A stretch of DNA of 15,504 nt, from contig JAUCCO010000081.1 of the NCBI GenBank assembly GCA_034676125.1, positions 1 through 15,504 of the forward strand, in the 5' to 3' direction. Every line of letters starts with the position of its first letter. The stretch's first letter is position 1. This document shows positions 1 through 7,932 of this stretch, piece after piece. Under the pieces are notes generated by a model. That model saw only the letters and a program-made list of their open reading frames with translations, was not told where the DNA came from and did not search any database. Source of the stretch: UBA6183 sp034676125 (GTDB taxonomy: Bacteria > Bacteroidota > Bacteroidia > UKL13-3). Position numbers and translations under genes: made by a program.

Positions 1-32
1 GAGTATTATAAGATATCTAAATAAACTATTAT

Positions 33-1442
33 ATGAGTAAACTATTATTAGTAGAAGATGATGCTACATTTTCTGCTATTATTGAAAAGTTTTTAAAGAA
101 GCACGAATATCAGGTTGAAGCACGTTTCTCAGTAAGTAGCGGCATTGATGCTATAAAAAATAATACGTACGATTTGATATTGCTTGATTATCGTTTGGGT
201 GATGGACACGGTTTGGAAGTATTGGATTTTATTCATGCACAAGGTCTTGCTATTCCTACCATTATTATGACTGGTTTTAGTGATGTCCGTACGGCTGTTC
301 GGGCAATGAGAAAAGGTGTATATGATTATATTACCAAACCACTTTTACCTGATGAGATTTTAATGCTCATAAAAAAGGCAATTGCCAAAAAAGATAATTT
401 TGTTGAGAGCACTAACCAAGATATATTAGAAAGTAAAAAAAACAAAAAGGAAGAACTTGGTAATAGTAGTTTTATAACAGGAATAAGTGCAGAAGCCAAA
501 GAAGTTGAAAAACAAATTGCATTAGTAGCACCAACAAATTATAGCGTAATTATTTATGGAGAAAGTGGAACAGGAAAAGAATCTGTGGCACATGCAATTC
601 ATAATAATAGCCCACGCAAAAACATGCCGTTTGTGAGTGTAGATTGTGGTGCTTTAACTAAAGAACTTGCCGGAAGTGATTTGTTTGGCCACGAAAAAGG
701 TGCATTTACAGGAGCCTTAGCTCAAAAAAATGGTTATTTTGAATTGGCCAATGGCGGAACAATTTTTTTAGATGAAATTGCTAACTTACCTTACGATACG
801 CAAGTTGCTTTACTTAGGGTTGTACAAGAACGTAAATTACGCCATGTTGGTGGCACCAAAGAGATTGATATTGATGTGCGTATTGTAGTTGCATCAAATG
901 AAAAACTAACAGAGATAGGCTCACAAGGAAAATTTAGAGAAGACCTTTACCACCGATTTAATGAATTTAGTATTAATCTTTATCCTTTGCGCGAGCGTGG
1001 AAAAGATATTGAATTGTTTGCTAATCATTTCTTAAATCTTGCTTCAGCTGAGTTGGGAAAAGAGATTTACGGGTTTTCGCCTGAGGTATTGGATGTTTTT
1101 AATAATTATAGGTGGCCAGGTAACTTAAGAGAGATGCATAATGTTATAAAAAGAGTTGCGCTTTTAACTGACGGAAAACTGGTTCAATTAAACTCTTTAC
1201 CTCATGAAATTTCTTTCTATGATAAATTCACTTTTAATTTAGAAGCCGCTAGCGAAGATGTAGCAACGGCACCTCAAGCACATTTAAAAAACGATTTAAA
1301 ATCGGTTGCTCTATCTGCTGAGTATAAAACAATAGTTGAAGTGTTAAAGCAAGTAAATTACAACAAATCAAAAGCGGCAAAAGTGCTAAACATAGATAGA
1401 AAAACCTTGTATAATAAATTAAAACAATACCAATTGTTGTAG
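33..1442 (+). CDS. Sigma-54-dependent response regulator (NtrC family)
   Basis: This is a cytoplasmic two-component response regulator that activates sigma-54 promoters. The three domains are in the usual order. The receiver domain (residues 1-120) has acidic residues D9/D10, phospho-acceptor D52, T80 and K102. The AAA+ domain (about 148-385) has Walker A GESGTGKE at 176-183, the sigma-54 contact loop GAFTGA at 223-228, Walker B with D247/E248, and the FREDLYHRF arginine-finger region near 301-309. The C-terminal Fis-type helix-turn-helix covers about 430-469 (KSKAAKVLNIDRKTLYNKL). The length of 469 residues is normal and no key residue is missing. The start is the first ATG and no better one exists. 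A partner kinase may lie to the left of the window. The orphan kinase at 2122-4194, convergent to this gene, is another candidate. Target promoters are unknown. Confidence 0.95.
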   Translation: MSKLLLVEDDATFSAIIEKFLKKHEYQVEARFSVSSGIDAIKNNTYDLILLDYRLGDGHGLEVLDFIHAQGLAIPTIIMTGFSDVRTAVRAMRKGVYDYITKPLLPDEILMLIKKAIAKKDNFVESTNQDILESKKNKKEELGNSSFITGISAEAKEVEKQIALVAPTNYSVIIYGESGTGKESVAHAIHNNSPRKNMPFVSVDCGALTKELAGSDLFGHEKGAFTGALAQKNGYFELANGGTIFLDEIANLPYDTQVALLRVVQERKLRHVGGTKEIDIDVRIVVASNEKLTEIGSQGKFREDLYHRFNEFSINLYPLRERGKDIELFANHFLNLASAELGKEIYGFSPEVLDVFNNYRWPGNLREMHNVIKRVALLTDGKLVQLNSLPHEISFYDKFTFNLEAASEDVATAPQAHLKNDLKSVALSAEYKTIVEVLKQVNYNKSKAAKVLNIDRKTLYNKLKQYQLL

Positions 1443-1841
1443 GTTTAAATCGCTATAATTTTTCCCTAATTTTTAAGTAGTCTTTCTTTAATTCTAAGTA
1501 TGGCAATACTTTGATATCTGACTATAATTATACGTATCCGATTTCTAAACAGTTATGTTTACTTGTGCTAACAGCACTTCATTAAAATATTTCTTCCCAC
1601 TTTTTTAAGTAGTAATACAATTAGTTAACAAAATAAGTTAATACCTTAGAGTATTAGGTGGATAAAATATCACTCTAAAACTTGGGAATTTAAATCATCA
1701 TACTAGTAGATTTATATCCACATAAATATAAAAAACTTTACTGAGCAAATTGTGCTAACCGTTTAAGATCTTTTGTTCTTTTAGCATAATTTTTAAGTGA
1801 CTGAAGGAATGAATCATGCTATACTTGATGCGAAAACAAAG
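1443..1841. other. Intergenic region with clustered inverted repeats
   Basis: No convincing coding region was found here on either strand; the only ATG-led frames I followed are under 20 codons. The region lies between convergent genes. Several short inverted repeats cluster in it: GTGCT/AGCAC at 1565-1577, TAATAC/GTATTA at 1639-1656, TTAGAGT/ACTCTAA at 1646-1678, GTGGATA/TATCCAC at 1658-1721 and TAAATC/GATTTA at 1691-1714. Two of them overlap and could not form together. A 9-base direct repeat, TGTGCTAAC, occurs near 1564 and 1750. No T-run follows any stem, so none is a clear terminator for the response regulator gene. Confidence 0.5.
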
Positions 1842-1869
1842 AAATCCGCCATATTACTAGAGCGGATTT
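1842..1869 (-). terminator. Rho-independent terminator after the DUF1328 gene
   Basis: A perfect 8-bp inverted repeat, AAATCCGC (1842-1849) and GCGGATTT (1862-1869), encloses a 12-base loop. Read on the minus strand, the stem is followed by CTTTGTTTT. It lies 28 bases past the stop of the small membrane-protein gene and would end the leftward transcript of the whole cluster. Confidence 0.75.
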
Positions 1870-1896
1870 TAGTTACTGTTAAAAATGTGTAGAGGT

Positions 1897-2067
1897 TTAT
1901 TTTTTCTTGAAAAGAACACCTCCCAATAATACCACAAGTAACACAAGCAAAAGGAAAATGAAGAATATAATCTTAGCAATTCCAGCTGCTCCGGCTGCGA
2001 TATCTGTGAATCCGAATATTGCCGCAACTATTGCGATCAATAAAAATGTAGCTGCCCATTTTAGCAT
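1897..2067 (-). CDS. DUF1328 family small membrane protein
   Basis: This 56-residue protein starts MLKWAATFLLIAIVAAIF and ends LFKKK. It has two hydrophobic helices (about 4-19 and 31-51) joined by a small glycine/alanine-rich turn (DIAAGAAGIAK). The N-terminal MLKWA, the FGFTDIA stretch and the AAGIAKIIFFIF segment match the DUF1328 (YtjA-like) family, whose members are normally 50-60 residues. It should sit in the cytoplasmic membrane with a basic C-terminal tail. Molecular function is unknown; in other bacteria such genes are often seen among stress or osmotic genes. It lies 54 bases downstream of the PAS kinase on the same strand and directly before a terminator, so the two are probably co-transcribed. 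Confidence 0.9.
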   Translation of the reverse strand: MLKWAATFLLIAIVAAIFGFTDIAAGAAGIAKIIFFIFLLLVLLVVLLGGVLFKKK

Positions 2068-2121
2068 AGTTTTGTTTATTTAGTTACTTATTTTAATACA
2101 AAATTGTGCCAAAGTATTACC

Positions 2122-4194
2122 TTAAACTGGTAAATAAATATCAAAAGAAGCACCTTTACCCTTTTCGCTGTGCGCTGTTATAAAACCATTATGGTTATCT
2201 ACAATTTTTTTACACATGGCCAATCCAATTCCAGTACCACTGTATTTTTGACGACTATTTAATCTCTGAAAGATAGTAAAAATTTGGTCCGCATATATTT
2301 GATCAAAGCCGATTCCATTATCTTTAAAGTTTAAGTGTACATAACTCCTTGTATTATCCAAATCCGTATGTTTTTCAAAATCTTTGGCCGACATGATTTT
2401 TGCAGTTATATCAATCTTAGGCTCATTATCACAAAACTTTAAAGCATTACTAATTAAATTATTAAACAATTGATTTATTTGAATGGGTATTGCATGTATT
2501 ATTGGTAAAGCAGTTTTTGTGATTACAGCATTTTTTTGATTAATTAACAATTCAAAATCATTAAAAATTTGATCTAATACATGCTCAAGATCTACCTTTT
2601 CAAATTGTTCATCGATTTTACTTAAACGAGAAAAATTTAGCAAAGCATTAATCAACAATGACATTCTATTTGCTGAGTTACTAATTTTGATTAAATATTC
2701 GTTTGGTTTAAAACTAGGATCTTCAATCCGTGTTAAAATTAAGTCCGAAAAAGTTTGAATTTTTCTTAATGGTTCTTGCAAATCATGACTTGATAAAAAC
2801 GCAAACTGCTCTAAACTATCATTGCTTCGTTCCAACTCTTTGTTCTTAATCTCTAACTCGGCATTAGCAAGCTTTACCTCTTCTGCAGCAGCTAAAATAT
2901 CAGAACTATCATGACTAATAGCAAGCACGCCATATACTTCCTGTTGATCATTTATTAATGGAATATATTTGCTTTGAAAGTACTTATTTAACAAATTAGA
3001 TTTATAACTATAATCCATTATTGGATTTCCATCAAGCACACTCAATAAATCTTTATAAAGACCGTTTTCTACCGATTGAGGGAAAGCTTCGTTGATTTTA
3101 CGCCCAATTATACTATCAATTTTATAGGTATCATGAAATTGTTTGTTAACTAAAACATAACGCAAATCTTTATCTAAGACAGCAATAAAATCTCCCGAAG
3201 AATCCAAAATTAATTCAACAAATTCTTTCTGTGATTTTAACGCTTCATTTTTCTGCATCAATTCTTCAGACTGATTTCTCAAAAGTTCTTCTACATTTTT
3301 TCGTTCGGTTAAATCTCTTGTTACTTTGGTGTAACCTATCACTTCGTTTTGCTGATTATGCAAGGCAGTTATAGTTATACTACCCCAAAAATGTGTTCCA
3401 TCTTTTCTTACTCGCCATCCTTCATGTAGTGCTTTTTCATTTTGTTTTGCTTCATTTAACAACTTCATGGGCAAACCATTTAATTGGTCTTCTTCTCTAT
3501 AAAAAACAGCAAAGTTTTTTCCAATAATATCGCTGGCCTGATATCCTTTAATTTTTTGAACACCCTTATTCCAGTTAATAATGGTTCCATTTTCATCTAA
3601 CAAAAGAATAGCATAGTCTTCAACTTCATCAATCATTTTTTGATAACAGTCTTCACTTTCTATTAAGTCAATAGTTTTCTGATTTAATAATGATGTAAGT
3701 GCTATTGTTCTTTTCTCAAGTTTTCTCTGTATAATAAGGTCCATTCTTCTTTGGACGGTAATATCAAGTAAGGTATTTACGGTACCAATAAAGTTTTGTT
3801 TACTATCTAAAATCAATTCAGTATGCGCACAAATATTTTTTTTAGTACCATCAGGTTGCTCAATAATAAATTCTTCTTCGCTAAGTTTTTTAGCTTCCTT
3901 TATTGAGATATAAATTGGAAATTCATCAAGTGGTAACAATGTTCCATCTGGTTTAAATATTTTACATGAATTACTCCAAATTTTATTTCCAACTTCAGGT
4001 TCACAACCCCATAATGCCACAGCAGCATTATTATAAGAATCAATAAAACCATCCTTATAGCAGATATAAACGGCCACTGGCAGCCCCAACAATAGCTCCT
4101 TATATTTTACATCACCATCCAACAAATTTTGTTTGATAAGTTTGTTTGAAGAAAGTTCTTCATTATGCGCTAATGTATTTTCTAAATCAATCAT
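2122..4194 (-). CDS. Multi-PAS soluble sensor histidine kinase
   Basis: This 690-residue kinase has no transmembrane segment, so it senses a cytoplasmic signal. Three PAS-like domains lie at about 30-147, 185-298 and 323-433. Coiled-coil-prone linkers follow the first (150-180), the second (298-325) and the third (435-462). The second PAS domain ends with the typical PAC sequence GYTKVTRDLTERK. The HisKA domain carries phospho-acceptor H470 in FLSSHDLQEPLRK. The HATPase domain shows the N box around N579/N583, the G1 box DNGIGF (625-630), the F box (FTIFQRL) and the G2 box GTGIGLA (653-659), so the kinase should be active. There is no receiver domain. The HisKA/HATPase part resembles the bacteriophytochrome-like kinase class common in Bacteroidota, but the PAS domains give no clue to a chromophore. 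Its output partner could be the response regulator at 33-1442 or a distant one. Confidence 0.93.
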   Translation of the reverse strand: MIDLENTLAHNEELSSNKLIKQNLLDGDVKYKELLLGLPVAVYICYKDGFIDSYNNAAVALWGCEPEVGNKIWSNSCKIFKPDGTLLPLDEFPIYISIKEAKKLSEEEFIIEQPDGTKKNICAHTELILDSKQNFIGTVNTLLDITVQRRMDLIIQRKLEKRTIALTSLLNQKTIDLIESEDCYQKMIDEVEDYAILLLDENGTIINWNKGVQKIKGYQASDIIGKNFAVFYREEDQLNGLPMKLLNEAKQNEKALHEGWRVRKDGTHFWGSITITALHNQQNEVIGYTKVTRDLTERKNVEELLRNQSEELMQKNEALKSQKEFVELILDSSGDFIAVLDKDLRYVLVNKQFHDTYKIDSIIGRKINEAFPQSVENGLYKDLLSVLDGNPIMDYSYKSNLLNKYFQSKYIPLINDQQEVYGVLAISHDSSDILAAAEEVKLANAELEIKNKELERSNDSLEQFAFLSSHDLQEPLRKIQTFSDLILTRIEDPSFKPNEYLIKISNSANRMSLLINALLNFSRLSKIDEQFEKVDLEHVLDQIFNDFELLINQKNAVITKTALPIIHAIPIQINQLFNNLISNALKFCDNEPKIDITAKIMSAKDFEKHTDLDNTRSYVHLNFKDNGIGFDQIYADQIFTIFQRLNSRQKYSGTGIGLAMCKKIVDNHNGFITAHSEKGKGASFDIYLPV

Positions 4195-4204
4195 GTTTAA
4201 AATC

Positions 4205-4212
4205 CAAAATTA
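4205..4212 (-). promoter_or_regulatory. Possible -7 promoter box of the PAS kinase
   Basis: On the minus strand this reads TAATTTTG, an exact match to the Bacteroidota -7 consensus TAnnTTTG. It is 10 bases before the kinase ATG, which would give a very short leader. No good -33 TTG is seen at the expected spacing, and such boxes arise by chance in AT-rich DNA. The 158-base gap from the upstream permease gene makes a separate promoter plausible. Confidence 0.3.
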
Positions 4213-4352
4213 TCAACGTTAAATTTTTACACTTATTAAAAATATGCAATAATTTAAACCATCAAAATAAGCTAAAATATACTGTTTAGCAACACAAAAA
4301 AATAGTTATAAAGTGATTAGATGTTTACTAGGTTGTTCACCTGCATTAATTA

Positions 4353-4925
4353 TTATTTTTCAACTTTTGTGGCTGACTTTTTTCGAGTCAACCCATCTTT
4401 TTTCTTAATTGGTTTGATTTTGTTGTTTTTATTATCCAAAACAGATGCTCTTGACTCTTTTTTATTACTGGTTTTCTTAAATTTAAATTCATGCCTATTT
4501 CTTGCCTCTTCTACAGAGTGCGAACTTTTAATATCAGTGGATTTTTTAGTCATTTCAGCAAGCTCTTGGTAATAGTGATGAAGTATGTCTAACTCCTCTT
4601 CAGTTAAATCTTCTACATCAATTATTCTATTACTGGCATAAGCATCGGCTGCAACTAGTTCGTTTAATTTAACTTGAATAACAATAGAGTCTTTGTTTTG
4701 AGTTTTCTGAATTAAAAAAACCATCAAAAAAGTAATGATAGTGGTTCCTGTATTTATAACCAGTTGCCATGTATCAGAATACCCAAACAAAGGCCCAGTA
4801 ATTAACCATGTGAGTATTAACCCAGAGGCCATAAGAAAAGCCGCAGTGCTACCTGCAGCTTTTGTAGCAAATAAAGCAAATCGCTCAAATGCATTCTTTT
4901 TACCTGATTTATTCTTGGTTTTCAT
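4353..4925 (-). CDS. Low-affinity iron permease family membrane protein
   Basis: This 190-residue inner-membrane protein has two predicted transmembrane helices, at about 27-47 and 55-73. They are followed by FLIQKTQNKD and a helical segment, IQVKLNELVAADAYASNRI, which together are the hallmark of the low-affinity iron permease family (PF04120). An acidic stretch (VEDLTEEELD) follows and is typical as well. Despite the family name, the small bacterial two-helix members have not clearly been shown to carry iron, so transport is only a family-level guess. The C-terminal 60 residues are unusual: strongly basic and lysine-rich, without predicted structure. The gene is 45 bases downstream of the helical lipoprotein gene on the same strand and is probably co-transcribed with it. 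Confidence 0.85.
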   Translation of the reverse strand: MKTKNKSGKKNAFERFALFATKAAGSTAAFLMASGLILTWLITGPLFGYSDTWQLVINTGTTIITFLMVFLIQKTQNKDSIVIQVKLNELVAADAYASNRIIDVEDLTEEELDILHHYYQELAEMTKKSTDIKSSHSVEEARNRHEFKFKKTSNKKESRASVLDNKNNKIKPIKKKDGLTRKKSATKVEK

Positions 4926-4970
4926 GTGTAGTTGATAGGAACAAAAATTGGGTTAGCAAAAGCTTAAGCG

Positions 4971-5639
4971 TTATTTACTTTCCTTATTTTCCGATTCAGA
5001 AAATGGCTTATTAAGTACTTTTATAGCACCGTATTTAATTTTTTGTCCAGCTATTTTTCTGTTATTTTCTTTAGATATTTTATGTTCATCATCCAATCTG
5101 TTAGCTAAGTTTTTTAAACTTTCCCAATAGTTATTAATGTTTATCCACTCCTCTTTGCTATACATTTCTTTATGTGCATCAACTGTATTTACAAAGTGTA
5201 CAAAAACATCTGCAATGTTTTTTCCGATAATGTTAGTAAAATCTGTGTTTATGTCTTTTGGCAGCAAGGTTACTTTTAATAACTCCGCTTTTGCCATATC
5301 TTCCTTTTCTTTAAGTTCACGTTGGTAGTCTGCTTTAAAATCATCCCAATTAGCAATGGCTTCTTTGTAACCATTCTTCATATCCTGATCCATTTTATCA
5401 AAGTCGTTGTCTAACTTAGCTTTTTTCTCATTGTAATCTTTTTCTAAATCTTCCCATTTTTTATCTAAGTTTTTTTCTTGTGCATTTTTATGAACTGCAA
5501 CATAATCCTTAAACTCATTTAGTGATTTACGTGTGTTTTCTTTTCCAGAATCACTGCATGATGTAAATGCTAAAGAAGTGGTTAGCATTAATAAAATAAA
5601 CAGTGAGTTTGTCGGCTTTTTTAGTGATATAGTTTTCAT
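4971..5639 (-). CDS. Helical lipoprotein, possibly DUF6565-like
   Basis: This is a probable membrane-anchored lipoprotein of 222 residues. I chose the ATG at 5639, not the one at 5669, because it puts MKTISLKK directly before the hydrophobic signal segment (about 11-24). The lipobox then ends at C28 (AFTSC), followed by SDSGKE. The mature part is charged and helical. One section (about 37-125) is rich in K, E, D and W (KWEDLEKDYNEKKAKLD), and a second (about 140-210) contains EEWININNYWESL. This composition resembles small Bacteroidota lipoproteins of the DUF6565 type, but I am not certain of the family. No enzymatic motif is visible. It is the first gene of the leftward group and is separated from hutU by a terminator. 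A scaffold or envelope-stress role is only a guess. Confidence 0.8.
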   Translation of the reverse strand: MKTISLKKPTNSLFILLMLTTSLAFTSCSDSGKENTRKSLNEFKDYVAVHKNAQEKNLDKKWEDLEKDYNEKKAKLDNDFDKMDQDMKNGYKEAIANWDDFKADYQRELKEKEDMAKAELLKVTLLPKDINTDFTNIIGKNIADVFVHFVNTVDAHKEMYSKEEWININNYWESLKNLANRLDDEHKISKENNRKIAGQKIKYGAIKVLNKPFSESENKESK

Positions 5640-5794
5640 ATGTTTAAATTTTTGCAATCTATGTTGCAATCAACATGCCTTATAAAAACTAATTACACAT
5701 AAAATCGTAAAACCACCGTTAAGTGTTTTATGCATGCAGCTAGCCTTCTAATTATATCCTTTTCATATATTTAAATAGTGCAATTGCAGGATTT

Positions 5795-5811
5795 ATAAGT
5801 TGGGAACTTAT
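5795..5811. repeat. Short palindrome upstream of the lipoprotein gene
   Basis: A perfect 7-3-7 inverted repeat, ATAAGTT-GGG-AACTTAT, lies between the hutU terminator and the start of the lipoprotein gene, about 155 bases before its ATG. There is no T-run. It could be an operator or part of an untranslated leader; it may also be chance in AT-rich DNA. Confidence 0.3.
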
Positions 5812-5870
5812 TTACCAAAGTGAAGATTTATTTCTACACATCAATTCAATCCTAAGGAGCAAGTAAATAA

Positions 5871-5905
5871 AAAAGAGGCTATCCAATTTTGGGATAGCCT
5901 CTTTT
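5871..5905 (-). terminator. Strong rho-independent terminator after hutU
   Basis: A perfect 14-bp inverted repeat pairs 5871-5884 (AAAAGAGGCTATCC) with 5892-5905, enclosing a 7-base loop. T-runs follow on both strands, so it could act in both directions. It is about 54 bases past the hutU stop codon and isolates hutU from the lipoprotein gene. The stem shares AGAGGCTAT with the terminator at 7876-7909. Confidence 0.9.
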
Positions 5906-5958
5906 TAAATTATTGAAAAATTATATTGTGTAAAAACTTAACACAAATTATCTAACCA

Positions 5959-7644
5959 TTAAAATGCAGGTTTTTCTTCTTTTGATTGTAAACGTTCTTT
6001 AATATCTAACCTGTGTTTACGTGCGGTATCAATAGCAATATCATAACCAGCATCAGCATGTCGTATCACACCCATGGCTGGATCGTTGTGTAAAACACGT
6101 TTTAACCTACGTGCGGCATCCTCTGTTCCATCAGCCAAAATAACCATACCAGCATGAATAGAGTAGCCCATACCAACTCCACCACCATGATGCACAGAAA
6201 CCCAACTAGCACCACCAGCAGTGTTAATTAATGCATTTAATATTGGCCAATCTGCTACTGCATCACTACCATCTTTCATCGCTTCTGTTTCGCGATTAGG
6301 CGAAGCAACAGAACCTGTATCTAAATGATCACGACCAATTACAATTGGACCTTTAACTTTACCAGTGCGCACCAACTCATTAAATGCTAAAGCTGCTTTT
6401 TCTCTATCACCTTGTCCTATCCAACAAATACGGGCGGGTAATCCTTGAAATGCAATACGTTCTCTTGCCATATCTAACCACCGGTGCAACGAAGTATTTT
6501 CTGGAAATAAATCTTTCATAACTTGATCCGTTACATAAATATCGTTAGGGTCGCCACTTAAAGCTACCCACCTAAACGGACCTTTACCTTCACAAAATAA
6601 TGGACGAATATATGCAGGTACAAAACCAGGGAAAGCAAATGCATTCTCAACATTGCGTTGGTCTTTTGCTTGCCCACGTAAGTTGTTTCCATAATCAAAA
6701 GTAATGGCACCTCTACTTTGCAATTCAATCATTAATTTAACATGATGTGCCATGGTGTCTAAAGCCTTTTCTACATATTTTAGAGGCTCATGTTTACGCA
6801 TATTATCTGCAACTTCTTCTGCAATACCTTCAGGATAATATCCGTTCAAAGGGTCGTGTGCAGATGTTTGGTCAGTTAATAAATCGGGCGTAATATTACG
6901 TTCAATTAAGCGCTCCAATAAATCAATTACATTACATAGTACACCAATTGATAAACGTCTACCTTCAGCCTTTGCTTTTAGCGCCATATCAATTGCTTGG
7001 TCAATATCCCTACTCATCATATCTAAATAACGGGTTTCAATACGCTTTTTTATACGCCATTCTACCATTTCCGCAGCTAAACAAACACCATCACACATCG
7101 TAACTGCTAATGGTTGTGCACCGCCCATACCACCTAAACCAGCAGTAACAGTTAAAGTTCCTTTAAGCGAACCACCAAAATGCTGACGGGCCGCTTCTGC
7201 AAAAGTTTCGTATGTTCCTTGTACAATACCTTGCGAACCGATGTATATCCAACTGCCAGCGGTCATTTGTCCATACATCATCAACCCTTTTTTATCCAAC
7301 TCGTGAAAGGTTTCCCAATTAGCCCATTTTGGCACCAACATACTATTCGAAATTATAACCCTTGGAGCATCTTTATGTGTAGGCAAAATACCAACAGGCT
7401 TACCACTTTGTACCAATAAAGTTTCATCCTCTTCAAGGTCTTGCAAAGCTTTAACTATTAAATCAAAACTTTCCCAGTTACGGGCGGCTTTTCCAATACC
7501 ACCATACACCACCAAATCCTCTGGGCGTTCGGCCACATCAGGGTCGAGGTTATTGTGTAACATACGTAAAGCGGCTTCTTGTACCCATCCTTTACAGCTT
7601 AATTTATTGCCAGTTGCAGCATGTAATTCTCGTCTGTTTGCCAT
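5959..7644 (-). CDS. hutU: Urocanate hydratase (urocanase)
   Basis: HutU catalyses the second step of histidine degradation, converting urocanate to 4-imidazolone-5-propanoate with tightly bound NAD+ used as an electrophile. The 561-residue length fits the family (about 550-560). Visible landmarks are YGGIGKAARNW near 47-57, the glycine-rich NAD-binding segment GLGGMGGAQP at 169-178, the catalytic cysteine C407 in ARICWIGQGDR, and the conserved HHGGGVGMGYS near 485-495. All are intact. It acts in the cytoplasm. The other pathway genes (hutH, hutI, and hutG or hutF) are not next to it, so the pathway is either scattered or encoded elsewhere. It is a single-gene unit with a strong terminator downstream and a 288-base gap upstream. 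Codon use looks like that of its neighbours. Confidence 0.97.
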   Translation of the reverse strand: MANRRELHAATGNKLSCKGWVQEAALRMLHNNLDPDVAERPEDLVVYGGIGKAARNWESFDLIVKALQDLEEDETLLVQSGKPVGILPTHKDAPRVIISNSMLVPKWANWETFHELDKKGLMMYGQMTAGSWIYIGSQGIVQGTYETFAEAARQHFGGSLKGTLTVTAGLGGMGGAQPLAVTMCDGVCLAAEMVEWRIKKRIETRYLDMMSRDIDQAIDMALKAKAEGRRLSIGVLCNVIDLLERLIERNITPDLLTDQTSAHDPLNGYYPEGIAEEVADNMRKHEPLKYVEKALDTMAHHVKLMIELQSRGAITFDYGNNLRGQAKDQRNVENAFAFPGFVPAYIRPLFCEGKGPFRWVALSGDPNDIYVTDQVMKDLFPENTSLHRWLDMARERIAFQGLPARICWIGQGDREKAALAFNELVRTGKVKGPIVIGRDHLDTGSVASPNRETEAMKDGSDAVADWPILNALINTAGGASWVSVHHGGGVGMGYSIHAGMVILADGTEDAARRLKRVLHNDPAMGVIRHADAGYDIAIDTARKHRLDIKERLQSKEEKPAF

Positions 7645-7715
7645 AATATTATTTAAAAAAATTTAAAACGAAAATAGTTTTTTTAATCATTAAGAAATAA
7701 AGAAAAATGATTTGG

Positions 7716-7781
7716 GGCTTACCAGCTTCTGGCTGGCCGGGCTTTACGGATTACTGCGGTAATTTCTTCAATCCCTAAGCC
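7716..7781. repeat. GC-rich three-arm inverted-repeat element
   Basis: In the hutU-crotonase gap, about 70 bases are over 50% G+C while the flanks are very AT-rich. The ends pair as GGCTTA (7716-7721) with TAAGCC (7776-7781). Inside are two hairpins: CCAGC/GCTGG (7722-7736, 5-base loop) and ATTAC/GTAAT (7750-7763, 4-base loop). Together they form a closed three-way junction. It is not a tRNA, since T-arm pairing and an anticodon arm are absent. It could be a dispersed palindromic repeat, a small mobile-element relic or a structured RNA. From memory, similar GC-rich palindromic islands containing ATCCCTAA occur between genes in other Bacteroidota. Confidence 0.5.
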
Positions 7782-7875
7782 GAGGAGAAATTAACTTATT
7801 GTAATAAATACACTTCCAATTATTGCTAAAATTACCTTGGTATTGTAAATGAATAACATCAAATAAAAACAAAAA

Positions 7876-7909
7876 AAGAGACTATTCTTACAGTTAGAAA
7901 TAGCCTCTT
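7876..7909 (-). terminator. Rho-independent terminator of the gltX-crotonase operon
   Basis: An 11-bp inverted repeat pairs 7876-7886 with 7899-7909, with one G-U wobble and a 12-base loop. Read on the minus strand, the stem starts AAGAGGCTATT and is followed by a run of seven T. It lies 24 bases past the stop of the enoyl-CoA hydratase gene, the last gene of the operon. Confidence 0.82.
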
Positions 7910-7932
7910 AATATGTTTAAAAACCAATAAAG

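Noticed and set aside
1..24. C-terminal end of an upstream gene (frame ending in TAA at 22-24)
   Set aside because: Only seven codons are visible and other frames are also open, so a gene cannot be supported.
4321..4935. Rightward frames at 4321-4572 and 4735-4935
   Set aside because: They lie opposite the clear permease-family gene and have no recognisable family; they are antisense shadows.
5640..5669. Upstream ATG of the helical lipoprotein
   Set aside because: It adds ten charged residues before the signal peptide. The ATG at 5639 gives a standard lipoprotein signal.
7716..7781. tRNA gene
   Set aside because: A TTCAATCC stretch resembles a T-loop, but its flanks do not pair and no anticodon arm or acceptor stem of tRNA length is present.
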